Assembly: GCF_900496995.4 (NCBI RefSeq)
Contig: NC_044020.1
Location: 14,402,001 to 14,466,000, forward strand
From: Aquila chrysaetos chrysaetos
Taxonomy: Eukaryota; Chordata; Aves; Accipitriformes; Accipitridae
DNA: 64,000 nt
Direction of reading: 5' to 3'
Shown here: piece by piece, positions 45,801-59,254 of the stretch
Layout: each line of letters starts with the position of its first letter
How positions within the stretch are numbered: position 1 is the first letter of the stretch
Program-made: the position numbers and the translations under genes
The notes under the pieces: model-generated
Seen by the model: the letters and a program-made list of their open reading frames with translations, nothing else
What the model was told of the DNA's origin: nothing
Database searches by the model: none

Positions 45801-47572
45801 CCTGCCTGTCAGTGGGAGAGAAAATGCTTGAAATAATCTCTGTTGGGATGCTAGCTATGTAAAAGGACCAAACAGGAATGTAAGGAGCTAAAGCTAATAG
45901 TGCGTGAAGAAAACTGAAGTAATTCTCTTAGTAACTAAATTAAATCTTCAGTCATTTCTTAGTTCATGCAAGGTCACGGCATTTTTGCCACCTACTATCC
46001 CAACAAAGACAGGTGTTTCTGCTGGACGCATTGAAGTGATGATCTACAAAATGCATGCAGCAAAGCAAGGTACTCATAGAACAATATCGTGGAGTCTTAC
46101 ATGGGGTCACTTCATGTATTGTTCTGTTATGCATGTTTAGGAATAATAGCTTCTTTAGTTGTTTTTAAAAAGTTATTTGGAGGATTGACTTTGGTCCTGT
46201 GAACATACACATTTATACTGGAGTATACTTGCTGAAAAAGGTACTGCTAACAGATTTCCCATGGGGAAGCTCACTGTTTAAGTTGCTGTATTAGGAAAAT
46301 TAGAACAGCCTGTAACTAGACAGTATGGCCAAAGTGTTTTGAATGATTGGAATTTTCTAGATGCCACAATATTATGCAGTTTCACTTGGCAGCTTTGTCC
46401 ACATAAAGCTAACTAAAACAATATTGAGAGAATGAAATGAAGCTGAGCTCAAAAGTATTAGGTAGAATAGAGATTTTGATCTGGGTGTAGCAGAAGGGAA
46501 AGGCTAAGGGTATGTGTGTATATATATATATGCACAAACTGACATAGATCATTTGAAGTACACATAGTCTGTGAAAGTTCGGTATCGAAAAGCCTCCTCT
46601 TTTGAAATCCAAGGTCTGTGAAACAACACTAAGGCTCCTACAGGCAAGGTCAGCTCAGTCTGGACTGTATTAAGTACTTGGTGATGTAGAGAGAAATGGA
46701 AAGCAGAAGCATTTTCTTTCACTCTGCGATTCTGTAACATGCAGAGGAAAGAATTTCTGTCAGGCAGCAAAGGACAGCCCTCCTTCCTGCAAGAGTAATT
46801 TTCAGATGAGCATGCTTTGGATTTGTAAAAGAAAGGGAAAGTGGCATAGCTTATGCTTGGAGCTGGGAGGCCTGACCTTAGTGCTAGGTCTGCCTCTTCA
46901 ACTTTCCAAAGGGCAGAGGATGCTGTGCAAGCAGTGGTCTCAGGGGCAGAGATCAAGAGCCTGGCTCACGAGGCTAGGGTAAAGCTGAATGAGCAGCACC
47001 GGACCAGTGCTGGTGCACACAACAGACTTATGGTTTTTCAGGACTGCTGCAGCAGTAGTGCTACAAGCATTATGGACAGTTTTGAGGAAGTCTCCCAGGA
47101 GGGAAAGCCAAGGGCATTGCTGTTACTGTACCTTGAACCCAAGAGGCCAGTGCATGAGGTAGAGATCCAGGTAATCCAGTTTCAGGGCAGCAAGAGTCTT
47201 CTGGCAGGCTCCCTTCACCAGAGGCTTTTCATAAAATGTGCACCACGGCTAGAGACAAAAAGCCAAGGCACGCCGTGACCTCCTGGGTTAAAGCGCTCTG
47301 GTGCTCTCCTGCACAGGACAGAAATGCTCCATCTCCTTCGGAAGATGATGTGGAATGAGGCCATCCTAGTGCTCTTCAGATGGGGCTTGCTCTGTGATGG
47401 GACTGGCCCGTGACACTGAAGGCAGTATGTGCAGTGGCAGTATACATGATCAGACCCATCTGTAGAAAAAACTCCTATTGCAAGGTCAGATTTGTGTGGA
47501 AGAAGATGGCTTAGCTCAAGAAAGCTTTCTTTCAGATTTGACCATTTGTACATTTCCTGTAAAAAATTTAGC

Positions 47573-48097
47573 AGGCAAAGCCAAGAAAATATAAGACAAG
47601 CCACAAAGAAGTAGTTGGCACCAACCTTTACCAAGGTAAGAAGCAACTTCAGAATCCAGCTAAATAGCCTGTTTTTCTTAACAAGCAAGAGAAAGAGAAC
47701 CCACCAACCACACCTTCCTTGGGACATGTGCTGAGCAGATTACACTGTCCCAAGGTGCCCAGAACCTCATCTTCCTCACACGGCAGAGACACCCCTTCGG
47801 CAGGACTGCAAGCCCCGCTGCTGGAACAAGCACCAGCCACTGCCAGGCTCGTCTACTCTGCTGTGCTTTAGCAGTCAGTGCGGTGCCATTACCAAACTCG
47901 TTCTGCCTCTGTATCAGTCCTTTACAGCGAGCGATCTCAGACCTCTGCATCTCTGGTTTCTACCTTGCTTAGTGCTACGTGGTCCACTCTACCTTTTTCT
48001 GCTTCCCTTCTTCTGCCTCAATGGGTCTGCAGATGGCCTCTCCTCATCCATCCCCCAGCACTTCTGGGTCTCCTCACCAGAGTGCCAGACCACAGCA
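47573..48097. repeat. 525-base block in copy 3 intron 2, identical to 36377-36901
   Basis: Partner of the copy 2 intron 2 block; limits are sharp on both sides. Confidence 0.95.
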
Positions 48098-48892
48098 GGG
48101 TGCCAACACAGTGGATCCTTCCTCACTGTCCATACAGAATGGGGTGAAGCAGTAAGCTTGTATCAGGAGTGACTTGAATGATGCTATGAATTGCTTTATC
48201 CTGTAGCATAAAGTTTGTTTCCAGTACTTACGCATCCTACTGTGAAAATACTATAGGCAAAGCATTCCCCCACCCCTGGTCCAGGGTGGAAGATCATCAG
48301 ATCCTTACCTTACTGACAATGAAGGGGTCTTCTCATTTCACAACACCTTTCTTGATTTTCTGGTGGATCCCTTCCCCAACTTCTTTCTCATTCTGGTACA
48401 CGTAGGCACAATCAAAGTGGCGGTACCCAGCATCGATGGCAGCCATCACTGCAGCTGTTACTTTCCCAGCTGGAGACTAAAAATAATGCATAAATCTTAT
48501 GAATCTCAAATCAGTATATGTTAAATACCTGTATCCTAGCAAAATAAAAATAGGAAAACCACCTTACTGAAAGCAATACCCCCCTGCCCCAGGTTTTGGT
48601 TTTTTTTTTTTCTTTGCAAGGGCAGTATTTCTTGCAGTTCTAAACATGGGGCTTGAAGCCAGTCTCCAGCCGTTTATCCGTAGCCCCACTCCAACGGAGG
48701 TTCAGCCCAACAGCCAGGTAGAGCAGAGCCCCCACCACCAGGGCAGTTCTCCAGAGCTGGACCCGGGGAACCAGGTTTTGTGCCAGGCAGCTCTGCAATA
48801 CTGGTGCTTTTCTCTGAAGCTGTTACCTGCCAGGTGCCCAGCCCCACGAGGGGCATCTTGGCTGTGGTGCTCAGCTGCACGTAGGTCGCCAT

Positions 48893-49020
48893 GGCCCTGC
48901 ACGCCGTCTGGGAAGCCCCCGTGCAGCCGCCTCTTGCCAAGCTGGTTAATAGTGACTGGTCGCTGGCCGGGGCATGGGAAGATGGCGGCGCGGCACCAGT
49001 GCTCTGGGTCCTCCCATATC
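48893..49020 (-). promoter_or_regulatory. Promoter of AKR1B copy 3 with TATA-like box
   Basis: TATTAA on the gene strand at 48946-48951, 54-59 bases before the ATG, matches the AKR1B1 box in place. GC content is clearly lower than at the other two promoters and no full CpG island remains, in keeping with a decaying gene. Confidence 0.5.
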
Positions 49021-49131
49021 CGGCAAACAAGGCTGCGGCTTTGTCTCTGTAGACTCAACTCACACAGGTTAATGTGAAAGCTGAAATCAATTAAAAATCA
49101 CGGAGGTGATGACCCCCCTGGAACGTGCAGT

Positions 49132-49661
49132 GGTGCGCCCTGCGGCCCCCTCCTGCCGGTGAAGTTCCTTATCAAAGGATGAGGGCGGAGGGCGGCTGTG
49201 CTCCCATCCAGCTTGTGAGTGTGCAGGGTTCAGCTCCTGCAGCACCCTGTCCCTGTGCCGTGGGTTGTTCACGCATATTTCGCTTGTGATACACGCTGGG
49301 GTGTTGCAACACGCTGCTGCGGTTCACCCCATCGGTTACCGGACGGAGAGCCTGTTTCGTTCACTGGCACTTTGCCCCTCGGTTTGTCATCGGTAGAGGC
49401 AGGATGTGTCCCAAAATGAGTCAATAAACAGGAGTCCTGGCGCAGGGCACGAGACAGAGGCCTCTTGCTCTCAGCGCGCGGAGCTGCTCCCTTGCCGCTG
49501 GCTGTGTGGTTGCGGGCTGCCAGCCGTGGGCCGAGGAAGGGCTGAGCCCTTTTGGCTGGAGCAGCGTGTCCCCACGGCAGCGATGGTGGCCTGGGCTGGT
49601 GCCAGGAGCCTTGTCGCCCTGCGTGCTGGTGAAGTGAGACGGCTAGAGAAACCTCCGTGTG
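49132..49661. repeat. 530-base block upstream of copy 3, nearly identical to 38755-39284
   Basis: Partner of the block upstream of copy 2. After 49661 the similarity to any AKR1B flank ends, which marks the right edge of the tandem array. Confidence 0.93.
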
Positions 49662-52600
49662 AGTTTACAGAGGAAGAAGTAGATCCTTTTCACCCATACA
49701 CACAAAGGTGATGGTGTCTAGGCTTCACAGGCCTGGAAGTGAGACACGGGAGAACAGGGAAGTTCACACAGGGCATGCATTGCAAAGGTGAAAAGTAAAA
49801 TTAGGCACCCATTTTTTCCCAATATTAACAGGACCTTCTGTTTGGTAAAATTCTAGAGCTGCCTGTTTTTTCTTTTCACTCTCACTTCTCCTTGTTTTAT
49901 TAGTACAGGCAACAGGCATGTCTCTATGGCCTGTTTTTTAGTGCCCTCCATAAAGGAGAGTTTCATAATGCGGAGAGAGACGTGAGTGTAGAAGAGAAAA
50001 GGTGTCCTTTAACTACATGGTGTTTGTGGATGTCATATAAAATTAGTGTCATAAACTAATACATCTTTTTGCACAAAAATAGAACAGGATCCAGGTAAAG
50101 GATGGGAGGGTGTATTTTAATGTTTGCACACACGGGGGCAGAGCTAAACTTGTGTGTGGCTGCTGCTTTTGAATTTCTTCAATAATCTCTCAGATTGAAT
50201 TGCGTATCGCATTCCTTAGATTTTGTAATAATGAGAAGGTGGAAATCTCTCTTCCTCTGTCTCTTTTCCTAAAAAGGATAAGAAGAGAAAAAATGAAGGT
50301 GGCTTACATTTGTAATAAATAAATAGGCATGAAAATTTCCTGGTACGGACCTAAAAGATACAATCTGAGTTTTGAAGAGGAAATTAGCAATTATCACTAA
50401 CATACCGACTCTCTGAATTGTCTGATCCTTAAATTAAAGGCACAGAAAAGAATTTCCTTTTCCCTGCTGTCTTTTGCACTGAATGAGACTGCTTTTCCTG
50501 CCTCAACTCACCACTCTCTTTCAAAGAAGTTGCAAAACTTGCACTTTTAAGCATTGTTATGCGTGGCAGGGAAATCAAGTCTGTTTTCTGCCTGCTGTTA
50601 ACCGGGCACTTACAACTTGTTGTATATCCCAGGGGAAACAGTAAGACTGTCTAAAATTTAGAATGGTTGGATTTACTATGACCGGTAGCACTCTAATGTG
50701 CTCAGCACCTCCAGCTTGTTTTTGACTGCAGCAATCAATGGGGATTGTGGGCTGTCTACAGCTCGTAGAAAGCAGTATGCGCTGTACAGCATACTGGGTT
50801 GTTAACTACACATTTGTGGCCAGAGGCTACTTCCATTGGGAGATTTGCCATTGATTCAACAGCATCGGAGCAAGCCTTTTGTTAAAATGTCTGCCAACAG
50901 TGTCAGCTCTCTCTCTGTTCAGCCAGTCTAATACCAAACTCTGTCTAACCTACTTTGTGTATTGACCCTGATGTCCTCAGAACGGCTGGACATCACGATT
51001 TCAACACCGTGTATGTTATCTAGTGCTTCATCACCAGAGACCCCCTCTGTTGCCACCCTGCAGCTCACGATGCAGCCATGGTGGTGGCTCAGGCACAATG
51101 GGGAAGACAAAATTCCTTAGGATCTGCATGCCAGCCTTGGCCTGACCGTGCTGGCACCTGGGGGAAGGAACCAAGAACAGCAAGAACAGTAAGAACTGAT
51201 CTTTTCCCAAGCACTTTCCCTACTCTGTAATGTAAACCAGTGGGCTCAAGCTGATTGAACGGGCACTGGGATATCATGCCAGGCTAACAAAGCAGAGCTG
51301 CAAAAAATGTTTTTTTGCCTGTTTTTATACTTCTGCTCAGTCACTGTGTGTCACCCTCTGGAGAGAGATGGACTTCCCAGAAACAGTAGTCACATTCTGA
51401 CATTTCCACAGCATTGGACACACAAGAAGCCTGAAGCGATACCTTTTGGTTTCTGAGGAAACCCCAGCCAGTCTGGCTCTGAAGCTGTAGTAACTATTAC
51501 TGTTATAAATAGAGGAAATAAGGGAAAGTCTATGGAACATCAGCTTGAAACTACCCTGAAGAGCAACCTTTTAACTTAGCAGAACTGCAGGAAGCTACAG
51601 TTTTGAGAGCTACATCAAATGGGGTGGTTTGGTGATAAAGAGAAATGTGACTTGCCAACAAGTGGGTACCTCAGGGTAAATAAGACAGGAAGAGATAGTT
51701 AATAAAACTGTCAGGCAGTGGGGAGCAGACCCCTGGAGGCAGTGGAGGAGGTGTTGACAGCAGACAAGGGCAAAACAAGGCATGTTCACAGTATTCCCAA
51801 AGTATAATATGGTTACATTTTCTTCTGACTTTTGTCTACATGAAAATCTTGCACTGTTTCATTATGTTGATGCAAATGCCTTTTTTTGGACACATATCAG
51901 TTGAAGTACATTGTATATTTAGCTTAAATCTGTTCCTTACCACTTCAGTTAAAACAGTAGAAAGCACTCTTCAGCAAAATAACATCTATCCTCCCACAGA
52001 CTTAGCATTAATTTAACAGCATCAGTTTTTGAACTGGTTTAATTAAACTGCAGCTTCCTTGCACAGGCCAGGACTGGTTGCTGCGGAAGCAGAAGCATGT
52101 CAGTGTCTTTTGTGTCTTTTCTTGAACTTGTAAAAAGAAACCTTCTGATCATAGACTGGAGAGGTGGATTAATGTGGGACTGGCAAATACTTTGCTTGAT
52201 TTTCTCTAGGTCAAGCCTTGTGAAAAGAGCAGGTGCCAAAGCATCAACAAAGACCGTACCTTCTCAGTTGTTTCTGTGGAAGAATGGGCTTTGTAATGAG
52301 GGAATAAGCAACTTAAGTGTTACATAGGAAGGACACCATGGCCAGCCTCCAAACCCAACTCATCTACAAATGGAAAATTTGCCCATCCCAGACCTACATT
52401 CCTGTCCAGTTCTGTTGGTAGGCATGGTTATCACAGGAATGAGATTTTCCTCTCTCGTATATGCAGACTGTAGGTTTTCCAAAGTGCATCACTTTTGAGA
52501 ACAGTCTGCTATTTTTCTTGCCAAGTGGAGGCTCTTGTCCTTGCGGAAAAATATTTTCATGCTCCATTTCAAGTTTCAGCAATCAGACGTGTCTAGTTTT

Positions 52601-55600
52601 GACAAGAAAAGGGGTGCTTCAAATGCCTTAAAGAGTGGAGGAAGGGATATGTTTTCCATTTGTGAAACACAAAAGTGTTGAAAATATTTTCCTCATGTTT
52701 GAAAAACAAAACAAAATGAAGCACACAGTAAAACCAATGAGTTCATCTTGATTAGGAACAACATGAAAAATACCACTGTGGAATCTGTGCAATTAGAGCT
52801 GAATAGAAATTGCTTTATAACCTGAACTCGTACACAACAGGGGAGCCAGGTTGTTTTAGCTGACTGAGTTACTCAGGTTTTGTGAATACGAGAGCAGAAC
52901 CTCCTGGTCTTTCTCCTGTCACATGGCACACCCGTGGGCAATATGAACATTTAGTGGGTATGTGGAAGGTCCAGTGATTCCCACAAAAGTTTGGCTTATT
53001 GTCCTTCACTAATCCATGGATCTGCAGTTATTTCGCTGTATGCTCCAGGTTTGCTGTAGGGTTGGTCAGATGGGCTTCCGCATTCTCAGCATCTGTCATT
53101 TCCAGAAGTAATTCAGGGCATGCAGGGAGGAGGCCATGAGCTGCAATTTGTTCTGACAGGATGCTTCCAGCTATTATCTTGCCTGGGGACTCTCGCTTGT
53201 CCTGTAACCAGAACACGTCTGTCACCCGAGGGGCTGGGAAAAGATGGTGGCCGGGTGTGGGCTGCTGCAGAAGCCAGGAAAATTAATTTGGCCTGTGTGT
53301 GCTCCCAGCTGCCCCCATAAACTAGATGTAAGCCAGAAGACCAGATAAAGTGGCTTCTTCATGTCTAAAGTCTGTGAGCACCTATATCTTTCGAAGGGAA
53401 AGAGACCTTGGTCAGATAGCATGGGCTTCGTTTTATGGTACCTTTATAGAGGTATTATAACCCCTCGCCAAAAAAAAAGATAGGCAGTTTGTTACCAGTT
53501 ATATGCTACTTCTGTAATTGCCTTCTTAAGAAGGGCAGGACCCTACTGCCCAGGTTTTTTTCTCACAGATCATTGAATTGATCTTGGTTCAGTTACTTAT
53601 TTGGTATATTGCAGATGCAGACTTCAACAGGGAAGAATAATGACAGCAGTACTGAATGTTTAAACAAGTACTTGACCTATCCAAAATGCTAAATGTTGGA
53701 TAGTACCTCGTGTCTCTGGGAAGCAGAAAAGTGTCTTTTTTGTAATATAAAAAGGAGATGCTGAATTACAGGCAAAACATTTTTTTCCAGGCTGTTCTGT
53801 GACAGCTAGATCTGATGGCAATAGAGAGGAATAGACTAATTCTGAATCAAAAACCAGTGGAAGTCAGGCACGAAATTATTTAAATAAATGGATTTCCATG
53901 TAAGTAAAACAGATGTGAGATGAAAATTAGAATTGAAAAATTCTGGGAAGTTGGATATCCTAACTCCCCATCCATGCATGACTTATTAGTCCTGGCTGCC
54001 TTTCTACTCAGGCTCCTTTTTCATTAAAGAAAGGGGGGTGGGTGGGCGGAGAGCATGAATTAACTTGTGATACACAGCTATTTATTTAGCAACTTACCAC
54101 CTAAAATTTCCTGGGAAACAATCCTGTAAAAGGGAGGCCTGATTTTGTTGCCTTTTTAAGTCAGGAGCAACCCCACTGAATTCTGAGAAGTTACAGTAAA
54201 ATGGAAGAACAGTGTGACTCAGTCCTTCTCTCTACTAATCATGACACATAGGACAGATTTTTTATATAGGAAACTCATTTTTGTGCTCCATTCAAAACCA
54301 AACTAAACATCAGTCAGGCTTGTTTTGTAAACTGGTATGCTGCAAGAGAGCCACATACCGTGGAAAGAAAAGTAATATGCACAAGACAAATCTTTGTGAT
54401 TTGTAGAGTGTTTGTGAGAAAACAAACATAATAAATACAGAGAGATAGCTCTGCACACACACATCAGCAAGTTCTTAGTTAACCCAGGGTTCATTGTAAC
54501 ATGGAAGTAAAAAACTTTAGAGCAGCTTTTTTGAGGTGAACCATTAATTTTTCATAGAAAGACATTAGTACAAGCGAACTTGAATATGTCTTGTGTGTGT
54601 TTGTTGTTCTCCCCATTCTCTGCAATGACATTGGAGTTCCCATTTTACCCTTTTGGTTATATTTGCCCAGATTCTTATGTGCTGTTACCATGCTCTAGTA
54701 TCAGCACTATCCAGTCTGTTTTCTAACTAACTTATCACGCCTTGACTAGACACCACCCTGCTGCTTTCTTTTTTTCAGAGGCCCTTTTAAATTATCTCTT
54801 CCCAGACAGTTTCTTACTGACGTCTGATGTCTGTAGCACTTTTTATGCTGTTTATCATGGGGGAAAAAAAGGCAGATTCATCACGGGATTTTCTTTGCTT
54901 TTGATACTGCTACAATAAGTTAATTTGTAAACCACTCCAAACCCACAAAATTTAAAAGTGAACATTGTAGATCTTCAAATTGTGTTTCTTGCTCTAGAAA
55001 TGGGAAAACTTTTGATTGTGAGAAAGGATTTTGTTTTCCCAGCCATTGGCACCCTGTACAACTTCTTTTAGAGCTACTTTTGGGGGCTAGAACTGTATCC
55101 ATGAGGGCTCCTTCAGAACATTGTGTTCCACACACTTTCCTGTAACATCTAGGCACCTGTTGTGGTAAGGTGTTTATTTGAAGATGTCCACGTAATGGTT
55201 TTGAGTGCATAGAGATTATAAGGATTTTCCCATGTGTATGTTCTCAGCTTGGGATATGCAGAAATAAAATAATTTTTTGAGTTAAGGTTTCAGATGAACA
55301 GACAGAAGTCACATCTTTTACTTCAGGATAACATTACCAGTACCTAGCCATAGGGATTACATAAGAAATTCAGTTCCCACTTTGGGTTCGCAATATGATG
55401 CTTCACATAGCAGCTTCCCTCCATCTGTTTTGCATATAATGAAGGCTTTTATGTATTTTCTTCCTCTTTCTCAGTCATTTATTTGGTACTTAATGATTCA
55501 GAAAAACTTCTGCATTTACTTAAAGACTAAAGCTATGATTCTGGTGACAAATGCAGGGTTAGTTTAAGTGCTTACACACTCCTCTTTTTTTTGAAGAGAT

Positions 55601-58600
55601 TTTCCCCCCAAGCAATGGAGTTAGAGTAAAAAAAAAAAGTAGAATACTTTATTTGCCCTCCACATGGACTTACGCATCTGTTTTTGACATAAAGAGAATC
55701 CACTCAGATGTGTGAGGTTATATATTGCCTCCATACCCAAACAGGATGAAAGCCCCGCTGTATTTACATATGAAAGCAGCATTGTATTAGGCACTAGTAA
55801 AACAAAAGGTGAAAAAGGCCCTTTGCTGAGGAGCTTAAATTGTAATTGGGTGACTAACTGGTGTGCAAGGTACACCTCACTGCTCTGTCAGGTGCACCCC
55901 CAAGTTTTAGGTAATAATAGGCTTGGTTTAAGACGTGGTGGTGTGATATATTGGCAAATAGGGGTAGGTGTGTGATGAAAAATTACCCACGCATAGGTAT
56001 GCTTGAGCCAAGAACATGTTGAGAACAACTTGTCTGGTTAATGCAAGACGCGGTGAGTGGCTCTAACAAAAAGACAGAAGTAGGACTAGTGCATCCTTGC
56101 CTGCTACCTGCTCTCTGAGATCTGATGGAGAAGGCTTTATTTTCCTTGTATTAAAGACCAAGGTCTGGTGTATAGAGACATATGAAGGACTTCAGGCCAA
56201 CAGGACTTTGCAGCGCTTCACGTGAGCTGTGGCTGTGCTCTCAGGAACAAGGAAAACAGCTTTCAGTCCGTGAATACACATTAAGTTTGCTTGGGATTCA
56301 GCTAAACAAGTGAATTTAGAGACTAGGCTTGGGTGAAAACATGATATTGATATCTTGTGGACTTGCAGTCTTCCTTGGATGGAAAAAATGAAGCTGATTG
56401 ATTGAAAAAGCAGTGAATAAAGTGGTCTTTTAAACTGGAAAAACTGAGTAAGCAGAGGTGTAAAAAGAATAGGTAAGGAGACTGAAGGCGTGGATGGGTA
56501 AGATGGCTGTGGTGTTATAAGGGAAGGAATCCCTCCTGGGTAGCACTGTCCTGCTAACAGGAAGGTTAATACACAGTGTGGGTTTCCCAGGCCCCTGTCC
56601 ATGTTTCAGGTTATTTCTTGCACGAAATAATGCTTGTGTTCTGTTTACAGGAGAAGAGATAACCAGTGTATTGGGGGGTGATGGGCAGGGAGATGGATGT
56701 AGCCAGAGTGATTTTACGATATAACAGTTCTGAACTGAGTCCTCTTGGGGAAATAAGGATGTGTTTATCTCTCTGCATAGTGTGTTGTACTCCCTGACCT
56801 TTCTCAATACAAATTTGGCCTCGAATGAAAGTGGACCATCAGAAAAGTTGCAGAGAAATCTGAGACAACAACAGCATGGATAGCACACAGACAGAAGACA
56901 GGATCTAGGACTTTTGTCGAGGAAAAACTGTCAAGTGTTGAAAATGGCCTGAATGGGCCCACATCCAAGAAGAAGGTGAGGATTGCTTGGGCACACGTTT
57001 GGGTGGCATGCTGCTGGCAGCAACCGAAGGTGGAAAGGAGCAGGGAGAGTCTAGGAGGGAAGGCACAAATTAATGCAGTAGAAAAACACCCAGGAGGAAG
57101 TTTTAGAGAGGTTTCAGATTAAGGAGTGTGAGGATTTGACTACAGAAATTTCTTTTGAAGGTGAAATTATTAATGAAGACAGATCATGTATCAAATAGCT
57201 CTAAACAAGGAGTTCAGGGTCTTCTGGAAATTACAATGGGTATGTCTGCAGTGCTTTATGGCAAATACTTGATCTAGCTTTGAACAAAGTAACTATTCTA
57301 TGAAAAACTACCAAGGGCATGATCAGTGAAGAGCGCTCCTGTTTGCCACAGTTTTCATCAATCATTAATTGGCCCTTCTTCTTTCCAGTTCTGTTTTCTT
57401 CTTTTTCTGCCTTGCTCAGCCTTTTTTCAGTGCGGTGCAGTTGCACTGGTGCCCTAGTGGAAGTTTACGTGTTGAGGAAAGGAGTTTCCTGAACTGCTTC
57501 TGCCATAAACATTCCAGCTAAACGCTACCGCCTGGAAGGGCTCCAGACCAGAGACCCTGAAAAACATAGCCCAGCTGGTCTGAGAGATAATAGCTGCCAA
57601 ATGAGTGTAGCTGTCTGCAAAAAGTCAGGCACTGGGATACCGCTTCGACTCTTTGGTCCTTGTGTAGTTTGAAATGTGAATCAAAATCATTAGGCTGTTT
57701 TTGCCATGCCAATGAAATGGTCTTGTTCAAAGACTAATGGAGATAAGAAATCTGTATTTAATGGCCATGGAGGTCCTGGCTTGTGGCACAGGTTGCTGTC
57801 TACTCACTTGTAGTTATAACTGCATATTGGCATATTACGTTTCTGTTAATTGTATTCTGAATGATTGAAGTGCAGCCAATACATAGTGCTGATACTCAAG
57901 AATAGGTATTTTTCTTTCTGCCTTTATGACCTTTGGTTCTTTTCCTTGCAAAGTCAATCAACCAGTTTGCCTGTGAGGCACCCATATTCAGAGCTGTACC
58001 ACTAGGATGTTCGTACAAGAGGAGACAGGTTTGATCTGACTGGAGGCAGGGTGACTGCAGGTGTGTGATCATGCAGTGTGATGTGGGAGTGTTTCTCTTT
58101 ACCAGTTTGAGCTGATGGGTGGCAAATCAAACTCTTCTGGTACAGTGAACTTTATTTCATTTATCACTACTGCTACTAAGTAAATATTTTATTTATTTAT
58201 CACTACTTCAATTGTGTAGGCTGGACTGGCTTTGCACTGTGGGTTCTGGCTTAGACGAAGTTGATAGAGACGAAAGGCAATTGTTAACTTTAAAGTTAGT
58301 GGGTGAGATGAAAAGGATTATATGTGTAACTGTAAGTGCAATTCACATCCAGTGGAAATATTTTGCAGAAGCAGCAGATTTTATTGTGGTTCTGTATTGA
58401 GGTTAGGCATAGCTCTTTTTATCAGGAAAAGCATTGAAAGCGTTCTTCCTGAGATGCGGAATGCTTTCCAGAGCTCCCCAAATAAATGAGGAACAAAGTC
58501 AGTGTAGTAACCACCCAAGAGACAGAGGATGCTGCTCACCGACAGCTTGGCTACTCTTACCACTTAGCACACGTAGTGCTGTGAGAGCCTAGTGAAACAG

Positions 58601-59254
58601 TCTTTCATCTGGCTGGTTGTTCTTTCCCACTGACAGCTTAGGATCTAATCCCTGTAAGTGCAAAACAAAACAGCCTTTCTCCTGACAGCACTTTAGAGAC
58701 ATTATTTTAATACCTCTGCCCCAAGTTTTCTTAAATTTCCTTGTGTTGCTTTTTCTTATCAGAATCTGAATCTCCCATCTTTCATTTTTGTGCACTATCA
58801 TTTTAACCTATTAAAAATGGAAGATCACCTCCCTCTCCTTTGTAGAGAGGGTGATAGAGCACATTCGGTATACATTCAGTTTGTGGCCCTTTAAATGTTA
58901 CGTTGTGGCTGTTCAAGGGTAAGCATTTAGAGAAGAAAATGTGAATCTGTTTATGTGTAAAAGACGTGCTCTGCTTCTTTTTAAAAATAAAAGCAGACCT
59001 ATGGCAATAGGAGCCGTAAAGGACACCGCCTTCCCACACCCCTTCTTGCCGTTTCTAGCCGGGGCTGCTCCGTCCACTTGGTTTTGATTCCTTTGGATTG
59101 GAATTACAGCCTGTGAGTACGAGGGTAGTTAGCATGATGGTTAGAAGTCTGACGTCTATTTTTCTCCTGCTGATTTCATTATGAGATTTTGGACCCTCGT
59201 TTCCCACCAAAACCAAAAGGTCCTAAAGCCAGCTGAAAAGCGAGCCGTGCCTGG
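49662..59254. other. Intergenic DNA between the AKR1B array and BPGM
   Basis: Nine and a half kilobases without a recognised exon, on either strand. Frames are short and of ordinary AT-rich composition. I found no AKR1B-related sequence and no clear transposon. Distant regulatory elements of BPGM or the array cannot be excluded. Confidence 0.5.

Larger units (their letters stand above)
42470..48892 (-). pseudogene. AKR1B copy 3: ten exons, premature stop at codon 70
   Basis: Exons on the minus strand: 48827-48892, 48309-48476, 47132-47248, 45728-45805, 44923-45045, 44352-44458, 44114-44195, 43490-43573, 42980-43062, 42470-42512. Every exon has the family length and phase, with GT-AG sites. 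Exon 2 contains TGA at 48333-48335 where the other copies read CGA for Arg70, a CpG transition, so translation would end before the last catalytic residues Lys78 and His111. The rest of the frame is open to the TGA at 42470-42472. Further changes fit loss of constraint: Trp-Gln for Trp-Lys at the end of exon 1, Leu79Pro at the start of exon 3, an ACPMS-type tail altered to AMSMSKTHKECPF, and Cys304 to Ser. The start reads MATYVQLSTTAKMPLVGLGT. The stop could also be a segregating allele. Confidence 0.88.
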
